Counted from the stretch's first letter, positions 1-10,992 are shown. The stretch: 64,000 bases of DNA from Silene latifolia (GCF_048544455.1 NC_133534.1:34038217-34102216), one strand, 5' to 3'. Notes: generated from the sequence alone by a model not told the origin. Program-made: numbers and translations.

Positions 1-642
1 CTCCTAACTATCAAACAGGAGGGAGACGAGTCTCTGCGGAACTATGTGAAAAGGTTCGACGGAAAGGTCCAGCAAATTCGAGAAATCAATCCCGAACTGG
101 CGGCCTTCGCACTAATGAAAGGCCTCCCGAAGGGAGATTTAAAAAATGAGCTCATCAAGTGCGGAGGCCTAGATTTGGACGCCGCCAGAAAATTGGCCGA
201 CCAAGCCATCAAGGTAGAAGACTACCACAAGACCTGGGTAGGCCCCAACGAGGCTGAGCAATCAGAAAGGAAGAACCGCCGGGAGGTTAACCCGAATGAA
301 AAACGCCGTGACAACAACGGGTCACGGTCGGACGAAAGACGCCGTGAGAGTAACAGGCCACGGCCAGAAAAGTCTGCCAGAAAACAAAGCTCGGCGGATG
401 CGGAGGAGCGGGGACGTACTACAAAAACGGTACGATGATCACACCCCCTAGTCGTGTCGGCGCCGAGGTCTTCGCTTTGAGCAAGAACGAGGGCCGAAAT
501 GGGAAAGACCCCCTAGGCCGAGGAGTGACGGTGACACGAGCCAGGACTGTAAGTACCACGGCCACACCGGACACTTAACCAACGATTGCCGACACCTGAA
601 GGATGCCATTGAAGAGCTAATCCGGACGGGAAGCCTCGGCAA
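1..642 (+). pseudogene. gag: gag remnant of Tat-lineage Ty3/gypsy element 1
   Basis: The open frame runs in from base 1 to a stop at 436-438 and gives the C-terminal half of a capsid-type protein (VKRFDGKVQQIREINPEL, then an Arg/Glu/Asp-rich tail). Element 3 in this window carries the same protein at 59440-60130, so the identity rests on an internal homologue. After 438 the frame is lost; the CCHC-like knuckle (C-x2-H type, around 545-595) is visible only in another frame. Gag packages element RNA in cytoplasmic virus-like particles. The 5' part and 5' LTR lie outside the window. It is dead as written, by frameshift. Confidence 0.85.
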
Positions 643-644
643 GT

Positions 645-1292
645 ATGTTGCCGGGGGCCGTAAATCGCGCCGGCGGATCGAATAGCAAGTCCGCCTCTGA
701 GCGGATAGGAGTAGTCAATATCGTCATCGGGGACAACGAGAGCGGCGGATCCGCTAATGAGCACAAACGGCCCCAGGATGAACCTTATCCGGCCATTAAC
801 TTTGTGCCCAACACAGCGACCCCCGCTCCCAGCATCCCAGACATGACCATCGGACAAGGGGACTACGAGGGAGTCGCCGCCCTTCATAGCGACCCTCTTA
901 CAGTCCGCCTAGACATAGCCAACCACCTGGTGAAGGGGTGCCTAATTGACACAGGCGCCTACACGAATGTTATGAACAGAGAATGCTTTCTCGGCCTCGG
1001 CCCGAGGATTGAAAATTTGAGCCCCCGCACCAACCCGTTATACGGTTTTTAGGGCCGGCCTGGTACCCCGGGGTCAATCGGTTTGCGGTGAGGTTCGGGA
1101 AGGGAGGTGCGGCCAAGAACGTTATGTCTAAATTCGTAGTCATCGACGGTACACCTGCCTACGACGTACTCATAGGCCGGATCACTTTGAGCGAGATCGA
1201 CGCTGTAATATCCATCCGGGCCCTGACATTGATGTATGTCTCGGACCGGGGGGAGGCACATAAGCTCATCTCGGAAAAAGAGGAAGATCCCG
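645..1292 (+). pseudogene. pol: Aspartic protease region of element 1
   Basis: The frame opening at 645 contains the retroviral-type protease active site as DTGAYTNVM near 950-975, followed by GLGPRIENLSPRT, and stops at 1050-1052. The frame resumes at 1088 with a protease C-terminal part (VVIDGTPAYDVLIGR). The protease normally cleaves the Gag-Pol polyprotein. Compared with element 3, the DTG triad here is in frame, whereas in element 3 one base is missing there. The break at about 1050-1090 separates it from the downstream domains. Confidence 0.75.
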
Positions 1293-3001
1293 GTTTGTGG
1301 GAGGTTCACGCTAACGGCCTATCCGCGGCAAATAGCTCAGGAGCCGGCATCCTTATCATCAGCCCAAACGGGGATGAGTTTGAGTACGCCTTGAAATTCA
1401 CCTTCTCGGCCTCGAACAATGAGTCCGAATACGAGGCGGTGATAACCGGAGTCGAGCTAGCCAGGGCTGCCGGAGCAGAACACATTGTGTTAAAATCGAC
1501 TCGCCATGGTCACCAACCAAATCAGAGGAGAGTATGAGGCTCGGGACGACGGAATGGTAAGGTACCTAGAGAGGGTAAAAGCCGACGTAGCAAAATTAAA
1601 ATCTTTCCAGATCCAGTGTGTCCCCAGATCCGAGAACAACCGGGCCGACGCGCTCTCCAAACTGGCCAGCTCAACTATCAAGAATGTCAGCCGAACCGTG
1701 CTGGTAGACATCAGGAACGCGAAAAGCATCACTGAGACCGTCGGCATGGTGGGTAACACGAGACCGAGACAACGTGGATGACTCGATAATGAGATACAAA
1801 CTTACGGGTGAGTTCTTGGGAGGGCCGCAATCCCTCGGCCAAAATAAAAGGATCGCCGCGGTACGTTGTTCGAAGGAGAACTGTACAGAAGATCCGTAAT
1901 AAGACCACTCTTGAAGTGTGTCGGTCCGGCCGACGCAGAGCTGATACTGACAGAAATCCACGAAGGCATCTGTGGACATCACATGGGGGCAAGAACACTA
2001 GCCCACAAAGCTCTCCGAGCTGGCTACTTCTGGCCCACCATGCTTCAAGATTCCAGAACGAAGACCAAGAAGTGCACGAACTGTCAAATGCACGCCCCGG
2101 TGATACGCGCTCCCTCCAGGGACCTACAACCGGTGCTTAGTCCCCTTCCCTTCGCACAATGGGGGATGGACATGCTAGGGCCATTCCCAACGGCCTCCGG
2201 GGGAAGGAAGTTCTTAATCGTCGCCGTTGACTACTTCACCAAATGGGTTGAGGCCGTAGCATGCACAGCAAAAAAGACCACATTTGCCGTCGAAAGGTAA
2301 CTGGGAAAACGTTATAACCCGCCGGATTACCCCAAGTTATGGTATTCGACCACGGCCGCGAGTTTTGGAGCGACGATAATGAATCGGTTAGAGGAGCTTG
2401 GCATCAAGTTTGCGTATTCCTCCGTCCGCCACCCCCGAGTAACGGGCAAAGGCGGAGGCGGCCAATAAAACCATCCTCAACGGTTTGAAAAGACGGTTGA
2501 AGGTCTTAAGGGAAGGTGGGCCGATGAGCTACCCGGCGTCCTGTGGTCCCTTCGAACCACAGAGAAAGAAGCAACAGGATACACCCCCTTCCATCTAGTC
2601 TACGGCTCCGAAGCGGTCTTACCGATCGAAGCGACGGTGCCAACCTTCCGAACGACCACTTTTGACCCAGCTGAAAACGAGGAAGGCCTTAGAGCTTCCC
2701 TCGACCTGGTCGAAGAAAGCCGAGACACGGCACGCCTCAACTTGGCCGTATATCAGAGCCGGATGAAGAGAGCCTACAACCGAAGAGTCCACAAAAGGGA
2801 CTTAAAAGTAGGAGACCTAGTCCTAAGGAAGTCGGCCGCCACCAACAAAGGAAATATTCATGGCAAATCGACGGCCAATCGGGAAGGTCCTACAAAGTGA
2901 TCGAAGAAATAAGGCCGGGTACATACCGGGCCGACAGACATGGGAGGTGTGCCTCGATGAGCCATTGGAACACCGATAACTTGAGAAAATACTTTGTATA
3001 G
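1293..3001 (+). pseudogene. pol: Chimeric archaeal-type RNase H plus integrase of element 1; reverse transcriptase missing
   Basis: Directly after the protease comes an archaeal-type RNase H (aRH) segment (1293-1780), then the H2C2 zinc finger and DDE integrase (about 1920-2990, ending with a stop at 2999-3001). Visible marks are HEGICGHHMGARTLAH, the CTNCQ zinc residues, and the first catalytic Asp in GMDMLGPF. The reverse transcriptase and its own RNase H, present in element 3 at 61150-62560, are absent. The first catalytic Asp of the aRH is replaced (VHANG where the downstream aRH of element 3 has VYTDG). There are several frameshifts (near 1500, 1780, 1860, 2300-2460, 2890). A non-autonomous, decayed copy. 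Confidence 0.8.
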
Positions 3002-3136
3002 CGGCGGAGGTGTCCGAACACATTGTGGACACCCCAACGCACGATCATGACAAGCAAATGAATCACCAAAGCTCTCCATCAAAGTGTCTGTCCCCTCAAC
3101 GATTTGCCATTAGACGGAAACTCGAAGGGAAGAAAC

Positions 3137-3690
3137 GCTATCGATGCCGCAACCCCGATTACCTCGGCCAAAACCGAGAGCGACGGGGAACACGTCGGCC
3201 GATACGCTAAAAAAGAAACGTATACTCAGTGCAATTGAGACGCCAATCTAGCGGTCAATGTGCCTACACAGTTGCGATTGCTATCGAAGCCGCAACCCCG
3301 ATTACCTCGGCCAAAACCGAGAGCGACGGGGAACACGTCGGCCGATACGCTAAAAAGAAACGTATACTCAGTGCAATTGAGACGCCAATCTAGCGGTCAA
3401 TGTGCCTACACAGTTGCGATTGCTATCGAAGCCGCAACCCCGATTACCTCGGCCGAAACCGAGAGCGACGGGGAACACGTCGGCCGATACGCTAAAAAGA
3501 AACGTATACTCAGTGCAATTGAGACGCCAATCTAGCGGTCAATGTGCCTACACAGTTGCGATTGCTATCGAAGCCGCAACCCCGATTACCTCGGCCGAAA
3601 CCGAGAGCGACGGGGAACACGTCGGCCGATGCGCTAAAAAGAAACGTATACAGTGCAATTGAGACGCCAATCTAGCGGTCAACATGTCTA
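3137..3690. repeat. About four tandem copies of a 142-bp unit in element 1
   Basis: The word GCTATCGA recurs at 3137, 3280, 3422 and 3564, giving a period of 142-143 bp. Each unit carries a GC-rich core with ACCTCGGCC and CCGAGAGCGACGGGG, followed by a 63-bp stretch including CAATCTAGCGGTCAATGTG. It lies between the integrase stop and the antisense gene, where Tat elements often hold tandem repeats. The copies are almost identical, so the array is young. Element 2 has a related array with a shorter unit. Confidence 0.95.
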
Positions 3691-4024
3691 CACGGTTAAA
3701 ACATACATTCAAATCGCCTCAGTCAATGACACAAGAAGGCAAATAAAGGATCGTAATCAGAGTCCCGGCCAAGCCGAGGACCAAAAAGATAAAACCTTGT
3801 TAAAATGACTGCAAGAAGAGTACAAACGACAGTAGTCCCCATAAGGATTGCCTAAACTCTACCTACCGAGCTTTACAAAAAGCAAGGAAACAGAAAAACA
3901 AAAGGTACGGAGACTTGAAATTGAAGCGCCAAAAGGATGGCGGGAGAGAAGGCTCAATAATTGGCCCCGAACAGCTAAAGCTATCCGAGATGCCGGGTGA
4001 GTCCGGTGACGACCGCCCGTCTCC

Positions 4025-6490
4025 CTATGCTCGATGCTTCCTGCGTCGCAGCCACAAAGCATCATCGGTGGCCGGCTTTGTTGAAGGCTGAGCACCTTCA
4101 AGCGACTTCAGCCTCTCATCCTCCTTCACTTTCGCATCATAAGCCGCCTTGGCCTCAGCTATCTGAGCCGCCTTCGCCGCCTCAGCCTTCTCCGTAGCCG
4201 CGGTCTCCTCAGCCTCAGCCATTTCATCCAAAAGAGTATCAAATTTATCCCATGGAAAGGAGCCCTCGGGGACGAGTCTTCTTATCGCCTCCCTGGTCGC
4301 CTCCTCGGCCCGGTCCCGGAACTGGACGCACATTTTAGGAAGGACCTCATCCTGAAGCATCTCAATATCCTTCTCTTTCTGAGCAAGGATAGCCTGCGTG
4401 TCCCTGAGCACCTCCGCCTGCTTCTGGAACCGATCCTCCCACTCGTCCCTCTTGGCAACCACAGCGTCGTAAGCACCTTTATACCTATTTCGCTCCTCCA
4501 TCATCTTGGCCGTGGCGCCATCAGCCTCCTCAACTTTGGCCCTTTCGGCCCTCAGCAGCTTCTCAGCTTCCTCTGCACGCCCCCTTGCAGCAAGAAGATC
4601 CAACTTAGCCTTCCCGGCTTCCCCCCTCGCGGCAGAGAGATCAAGCTTGAGCCTCGTAATCAACGGCCCAGATTCGGCCGTCGCCTTTTCTTGCTCCACG
4701 ATGAGGGAGGCGGCTTGACGGCTCCATCTCCCCAACCTCCTATATATTTCCTCACCCTCCGCCACGAGTTCGGTGGGGGTAACCTTCCGGGGTGAGGAGT
4801 CCACGATGACATTTCGGTCACCCACCTTCTCAGTCGCCTTCTCAGGCTGCTTCCCTGCTTGCCGTTCAGTGAGGACGGCGGCCTCCGACGATGGAACTGC
4901 AAAAAAATCACAGAGGGAATCCATGTCACCGTGCATTGCCACATCAGAAAGCCTATCGTCAGGAACGCCCAACGAGCCGGCTAAATCCGAACCACAAGTT
5001 AAATCCGTACCAGTTCGAACCCTCTTAGCTGAAGGGCTGGTAGAAGCAGGCCCTTCCACGGCAACGGCGGAAGCAGACGGTGGATCTTTCCTCTTCTTCG
5101 GAGAAGGGGCCTTAGCAACGGTCACCTCTCCCTCAGAAATGTTGATCACCTCCACACGGTCCTTCGCGACCACGGGGTCGGAGAGGAGTTGCCATCGATG
5201 CGCCGCCGCCGGCTTGGACGCCGCCCTCTTTGATCTTCTCAGCACGTTGCCAAGAACCCGTGCTTGAGCCGTCTCCGGATCCAATGCCTTTGCCTGTCTT
5301 TCCATGACTTCGTTAGGAGACAGTCGGCGATCACGTGCTTCAGCCGTAGGATGGCGGATGAGAACCTTTCCGTCCTTATCAAGCCCAAGCCTCTCCAAGT
5401 CCTTCTCTGACAGGTCCTGACCAAATCGATCTGCAAAGAACCAAACAAGAGTTATATGAAAGAAGTAATAAAGCTCCAAACAGGAGCATAACAAGTAAAG
5501 GTGGGCCTCACACCGACCCTACTCACCACGGCTGAGGGCCGGTATGAGGCCGACGCGGCAGAGCATCTCGTCCTGAAGAATAATCTGAGTCGGGGGCAGC
5601 CATCCCTCCTCAGCATCAAATAGCTGCATTGCCCGCTCCTCATCCGCCGTAAGGGGGACAAAGGAAGCGTCCATCTTAACCTTGCTACCCCGGGAGACGT
5701 GTTTCTCATACTCTTCCCGGGTCTCACACCGCAAATGAACGGGGCCCTTGAAAGACCTCGGCAACGGGTAGTCCTCCGGCACCTGGACGTACACCCATCG
5801 CCCCAGCCAATCTTTGCAGGAAGTAAGTTTGTTTACGGAGACATATCCAGGCTCCGTCTGGACGCTGTACCACCCCACCTTACGGGAGATCGACGGCCGA
5901 AGACTATGAAGTCGGCGGAATAGGTTGACCGTAGGGACCTCCCCTTTAAAAAGGCAGAGCCACACAAAGCCGATTATCGTCCTCATGGCCAACGGATGTA
6001 GTTGGGCCACGGCAAGGTTCATAGCTTTGATGATGGCCACAACATGCTCGTTTAAAGGAAACCGGAGCCCGTACTCCAAATGCTTAAGGTACACGCCGGT
6101 ATGGCCCGGGGGAGGGCAACAGACCACTCGACCCTCCTCCGGGATAACAATCTTATATCCCTCACCGAAGAAGAAATGATCTCCGAACAGGGTCCCTCCG
6201 GAACTACTAGCGAATTTATTCGTCCAAACACGGTCGAGGCCAGTCGTGCAGGCCTCGCCATGACTCGGAACAGTCATCCTCCCACCATCGACGGGAGCCC
6301 CATCACCGTGATCAACACCAACATCATCCTCATCCTCCAGCTCCCCCAGGAGGGGCAGGTCATCTACGGGAGAGGGAGGCCTAGTACCCCCTAACCTTAG
6401 CGGGATGGCCTCTAAAATCTCCTCCTCGTCAAGACGCGACGGGGAACCCCCCGGCGCGGAAGTGCTAGCCCCGGCATCAGTGGCAGACAT
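4025..6490 (-). CDS. Antisense two-exon gene of Tat element 1 (putative gypsy-type transposon domain, coiled coil)
   Basis: Exon 1 runs 6490 to 5527 and exon 2 runs 5430 to 4025; the 96-bp intron 5431-5526 has GTGAGT at the donor and TTTGCAG at the acceptor, and splicing keeps the frame to give 789 residues. The first part (residues about 110-210) matches my memory of the plant gypsy-type transposon domain PF04195 (HLEYGLRFPL, then IGFVWLCLF). Exon 2 is basic (KKRKDP) and then a long Ala/Glu/Lys coiled coil. The start is the Met before SATDAG, since the homologue in element 2 begins at the same place. A TATA box lies 190 bp upstream. Antisense extra genes between integrase and 3' LTR are known in Tat relatives such as Grande; their role is unknown. 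The frame is intact although the sense genes are broken. Confidence 0.85.
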
Positions 6491-6678
6491 GTTCACAATA
6501 AATTACTAGCAAAGAAAAGAAAAATTCGTTTGTTTACCTTCAAAGGAAAAAGTGCTAGCCGGATCAACAACTCTGAAGATTGGAAGAAAAAAGAAGCCCT
6601 TCAGTTTAGCAAGACGAAAATTTTGAAGAAAATTTGAGAAAATGAAATTAGTGACCAAAATCACGGAAAAACTGCCCT

Positions 6679-6686
6679 ATTTATAG
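6679..6686 (-). promoter_or_regulatory. TATA box of the antisense gene
   Basis: On the minus strand the sequence reads TATAAATA inside a short palindrome CCCTATAAATAGGG. It sits about 190 bp before the antisense start codon. The same motif is at 57370-57377 before the homologous gene of element 2, so the site is conserved between copies. Function is inferred from position and motif. Confidence 0.6.
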
Positions 6687-6689
6687 GGA

Positions 6690-7209
6690 AAAAGCCCACA
6701 ACGAAGGGCCAATCAGAGCACAGCCCATGAAGCAACAGCCAATCAACGAGCAAACACGTGTCGAGCATGCAACCACGGAATGTCAATCGTCGCAACAGTT
6801 AAACGTCAATCAAAGCAACAGTGACCAAGCGTCTTCAACACGCCCGTTCACATCCCTTCAACTATTCATCTTCCTCAACGAATTCCTAGGTATCCGGTCT
6901 CCGCCGCCACCGATCAACCAAGCTAGGAAGCACCGGCCGGGGGCAATCAAAATCAACCGGCACTCTCAACCTTGGTCACGGCCGCCGTCATATTCTTTTC
7001 CACATCGAGTGCCCTTTACGCATCCATGTGGAGGGGGGATATGGTATACGGCACGGCCTAGGATATGGTATACGGCACGGCCTAGCAAGAGCCACGCCGA
7101 TGCACAAGAAGAAGCCGATGCAGAAAATTTCTAAAAAATACTTGTGCAGAATACATGCTCAACATACATCGGAGCCCATACCACGGCATAGACTACGCTG
7201 GGGGCAAAT
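6690..7209. other. Non-coding spacer of element 1 with a 24-bp direct duplication and polypurine tract
   Basis: No convincing gene. At 7038-7084 a 24-bp block containing GGTATACGGCACGGCCTAG occurs twice in tandem; element 2 has only one related, shorter block. Just before the LTR the sequence GCTGGGGGCAAAT is the likely polypurine tract for plus-strand priming. Confidence 0.6.
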
Positions 7210-7819
7210 TGATGGGGCATATTCTGCACCGCTGACCAAGTCAACACACCGAGCAAGGTCAAAGATATCCACAAAGAAGTCAACGACTTAGATAGCCTAG
7301 CCGATGCATCCCATCGGCCTGCCACCTGGGTCTCGGCGTGACAACCTGCCAGCCGGGACACACATCCGCGTACTCATATCCAAGACCCCTCGGCGGCGAG
7401 TCAACATTGTCCGCCGGCCTGCCATAGGTCCCTTAGCCGAGGGGTAGATCAGTCTTTCCACCTGCTAGCCACTTGGCCACTTGGCCACTACGTGACAAAA
7501 GGTGAAAGTCTATAAATACTCCTCAACCTTCATTGAGGAAAGTATCTCAGAATTATAACCTAAATACACTATTCATCTGGTAATATCTCCCTTATCTCTC
7601 TACAATATATACATAGCCAAGTTACACAGCTTGATCCTTGAAGTTTACTGACTTGAGCGTCGGAGTGAGTACGCTTGGCACACAGCCAAGCCCTCAGTTC
7701 GTTCATTGTTGCAGGGAAGGCCGCGAGGGACGATAGGAGCAAGAAGGATTCAGCTCAAGGCATTATTCTACAAGCCACGGGTGGTAACTAATCACTGCTC
7801 TGGAATTACACCCGGAACA
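7210..7819 (+). mobile_element. 3' LTR of element 1
   Basis: The LTR starts TGATGGGGCATATTC and ends ACACCCGGAACA, so it has TG...CA ends. The same sequence recurs at 52019 and at 57868-58473. A TATA box (TATAAATA) is at 7511-7518. The sequence after 7819 is not a primer binding site, so this is the 3' LTR. The 5' LTR and the target duplication partner lie outside the window. Confidence 0.9.
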
Positions 7820-7874
7820 GTTATAATTCAAAATAACCGTTATAATTCAAAAATAGCCGTTACAATTACAAGCT

Positions 7875-7979
7875 TATAAATAGGCCATTCTATTTCAATT
7901 TCAATCACAACATCCAATTCTAATCACAACATCCAATTCTAATCACAACATCCAATTCTATTCACAACAAACAATTCTA
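7875..7979 (+). promoter_or_regulatory. TATA box and repeated leader before a small ORF
   Basis: TATAAATA at 7875-7882 is followed by four tandem 19-bp units (TCACAACATCCAATTCTAA type) from about 7904 to 7979, directly before an ATG at 7982. The layout looks like a core promoter and 5' leader. No expression evidence is available. Confidence 0.4.
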
Positions 7980-7981
7980 AA

Positions 7982-8233
7982 ATGGATCTCACAAATGCAC
8001 AAAAAACCAGAGTTTATCAAATAAGAATCGACCTAATTGTTCAAAATTTACCAATTCTAATTGAGCGTCTTGAATCAGTGGTTCCCAGTGCCACTGTATG
8101 GCACATGCTTGAAGAGCCTCCAATTGGTAGCCTTTGTATAATTTTACAAGGAAACCGAGAAGATGTGCTAACTCCAGCAATTACAGATGAGGTTGTCTCT
8201 GATGAAGCATTAACCGAGATGATTTGTTGGTAG
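7982..8233 (+). CDS. Hypothetical 83-residue ORF
   Basis: The ORF starts MDLTNAQKTRVYQIRIDLI and ends at a TAG at 8231-8233. It follows a TATA box and a pyrimidine/adenine-rich leader, which makes it more than a random frame. I do not recognise the protein. It abuts the 3' end of the PMD pseudogene on the other strand, so both may be parts of one old mobile element. It has no membrane segment or signal peptide that I can see. Confidence 0.3.
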   Translation: MDLTNAQKTRVYQIRIDLIVQNLPILIERLESVVPSATVWHMLEEPPIGSLCIILQGNREDVLTPAITDEVVSDEALTEMICW

Positions 8234-8260
8234 AGTGCCGGGCCAAGGAATTCTATATCT

Positions 8261-9919
8261 CTACTTGAAAGGCAAATATGCTTTCTTTGACAGGTTTCGG
8301 AGGTGTATGATGGATATCTCGGACATCCATGTCCTATCGGGCTCTTGCCCGAAGTCCAACCTGTAAGGCGCGTTCGCGGGCCGATACTCATTCACCGCAA
8401 TAGGCATCGAGACCGGACATCCCGACGGTACCCAAATCGACGCATGCACCGATCCGGCTGGTACGGCTCTACTATATCAAGATGTCTGATAAAACCCGAG
8501 TAAAGCGATACTCGCAAGCTCCCCGAGGACGGTTCGTAAGGCAACCATCGGACATGCTCGCCCTAAGATCGTCCAAAGTATGACGATACAATCGAAAAGT
8601 ACGAGACTCGCCCTTACTCCGAGGCAAGTTGGCCCAACCCTCAACAAGAGGACGGTCCTCAAAAAAGAATCCAAAGACCGGGTCGGAACCTGGGAAAGTA
8701 CTCGTATATCCACGCCTGGAGTAACGGTAGACACCCACTAACACCAGCACTATCTCGGCGCGATGCTATCCCTAGCTGTCGGTACAAGTAAGCCAAACAA
8801 GCCGCACCCCAAGCATATGAACCAACCCGCTCAAGACTATCAAACAAGGGCAACAACTGAGCGGACACCCTATCACCACTCTTATCCATGAAAAGAGTCT
8901 GACCCAGTAACATCAAGAGGTAAGCCCGTAACGAGTCATGCTCGTTCCCTAGGTAAACAACTTGCCTCAACTCCGATGTTAGTATACCGCCATTCTTGTA
9001 GAGCGGTGGTACATCGGACTCAGGAAATCCAAAAAACCTCGCAATCTTGCCCCGCAAACCACTGTCATCATCCTCGCCCGAACCGGCCACAAGAACCCGA
9101 TCACCACTAACAGGTATCCCAAGAATATGCTGGACATCATGGAGCATGATACTAATCTCTCCAAAAGGCATATGGAAAGTGTTAGTATCCGGGTGCCACC
9201 TCTCGATAAAAGCACTAAGGAGGTTATCATCTAGACCGGTGGTAAAACACTCCTTCAAAACCCCAAGCCCGCGCCTTTGTACCCTAGCCGCAACACCCTC
9301 GGTGAGAACCATGTTCCTAATCTCCCTCGCAGACTTTCGGCCTCTCGTAGAGCTTGATCCACGACCTCATATTCTCCGGGTTAGGGTCCGACCAACTGTT
9401 GAACGCAACGTGACCACCAAAACTCCGTAGGGTGCTAATGTTCCTAGGACCACCAGGAACGGGCTCTCTCAAGATCCAAGAACTATCCTTCCTCGGCCTC
9501 CTCGACCTATCGGTGCTAGAGGACTCTCTAACACTCGAATAACGTCCACTCCTATCCCGGCCCAACTTCAGACTCAACACTCTCGGCGGTGCAGGGTTCG
9601 GTTGGACCACATACTCTCCAACATCCTCCTCCTCCTCCCCGGAACCGTCATCCGACGGCTCATCCTCTCTATCATGCTGGTAACTACCAGCAACCTCTCG
9701 AGACCTCGGCTCCTCCGACTCGCTAACGACGTGACCGGGAGTAGGCATCATAACCATTCCAGACGTCTCTCGAAGTGGGGGTGGCTGCTTGTGGGCTCGC
9801 TTAACTCGCAGAACGACGCTTCGACCAGTAACATAACGCCCGGTGATGCAGACGGTCGTGTATGTTAGGCGGAGCCGAGCATTCATGATTGCCTTTCCTC
9901 TCTCATTTAGATCCGCCAT
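8261..9919 (-). pseudogene. Plant mobile domain (PMD, MAIN-like) pseudogene
   Basis: Read on the minus strand from the ATG at 9919, the sequence gives an acidic N-terminal part and GGHVAFNSW, then ERWHPDTNTFHMPFGEIS and LGIPVSGD, then WIYEYFPRFRP, VRWLPYEPSSGSLRV and IVEPYQPDRC. These match the order of motifs in the plant mobile domain (PF10536) of MAIN-like proteins. The blocks lie in different frames: breaks fall near 9315-9345, 8690-8710, 8560 and 8420. PMD proteins act in the nucleus and are also carried by plant transposons. The frameshifts make it a pseudogene unless they are sequencing errors. Confidence 0.75.
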
Positions 9920-10739
9920 CTGCATTAGGAAATTGGAAGTTGTTAGAAAACACGTTAATCGACTAAATATCATATAAAGTAACAAAAATCGGCAAATAAT
10001 AGCATAAAACACGGTTTTTAAAAAAAAAAAATTAATTTACCGCGGACTAACAAAACAAACCCCTTCTTTGACCGCGGTTGAACAAAAAAATCCCTTACTT
10101 GACGGTGGCTAAACATTTTTTTTTTTTTTTTACCGCGGGCAAACATTTTTTATTTTTTTTAAACCGCGGCCAAACATTTTTTTTTTTTTTTAACCGCGGG
10201 CAAACAATGAAAATGGATGTTTGACCACGGCCAAACAATTATTTCCAACGTTTGACCACGGTCAAACGTGAGAATTAATTGTTTGACCGCAGCCAAACAT
10301 CCATTTCCCACGTTCCACTGCTGATGAACGTTGGAAATCAACGTTTCACCACGGCCCAAACATCCATTTCCAACGTTTGGCGTGGTGACGCCACAAAACG
10401 CATCAAATTCGCTCCCAATCCGATCAACAACAACTAATTTCGACTCAAAAATCAATCCCAATCAACTATATTTCGCAAACAACATATAACAATACCAAAA
10501 TTTACATAATAACAACTAATTAACATGAATTTTAATAGAAAAACTAACAAATTCTAAACTAATTCAATTAATTTTAATAAAAAGCTAACACATAACCTAA
10601 TTTAGTCTTTACTAACTAATTCAATTCTAAAACAAAATCCAATCAATTTAATCGATTTACAATAACAATAAGGGAAAGAAAACTATTTAATTTCAATTTC
10701 TAAACTAATTTAACAAAAAAAAAAAAAAAAAAAACGTAC
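9920..10739 (-). other. Probable 820-bp intron of the PMD gene
   Basis: On the minus strand a donor ACAAAG/GTACG stands at 10740/10739 and an acceptor TGCAG/ATG at 9920/9919, so the ATG is the first codon after the acceptor. The intron holds a cluster of short repeats and runs of T or A. The region is otherwise AT-rich without coding signals. Confidence 0.5.
10030..10390. repeat. Irregular repeats with CCGCGG and CAAACA words
   Basis: A unit of the form ACCGCGG-(G/C)CAAACA followed by a run of A or T recurs about ten times with variable spacing, later drifting to GACCACGGCCAAACA. It looks like a short expanded motif. No known repeat family is recognised. Confidence 0.6.
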
Positions 10740-10960
10740 CTTTGTCACCGGCGGCAGGTGAGTGGTGTCGGCGGCAGGTCACGGTGTCGGCGGCAGGTCA
10801 GGGTGTCGGCGGTAGGGCAGTGGTGGTAGAAGCGGCGGGGGTGTGGTAGTGGTGGTGGGTGAATGGATTGAATGTTGGTGGAAGTTGAATGTTGTTGAAG
10901 GTGAGTTTTGAGTTAGAGAGAATAGAGAGAAATGGTGAAGTGAGATAGCAGGGGCAAGGT
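10740..10960 (-). other. Probable 5' untranslated exon of the PMD gene with an 18-bp minisatellite
   Basis: Minus-strand sequence is pyrimidine rich (CACTTCACCATTTCTCTC) and ends at the donor at 10740. It includes about four copies of a unit like GTGTCGGCGGCAGGTCA (10750-10815 on the plus strand). Assignment as a leader exon is inferred from the splice signal and composition. Confidence 0.4.
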
Positions 10961-10992
10961 CGTCTTTTTTTTGAAAAACGTCGTCGACGTTT

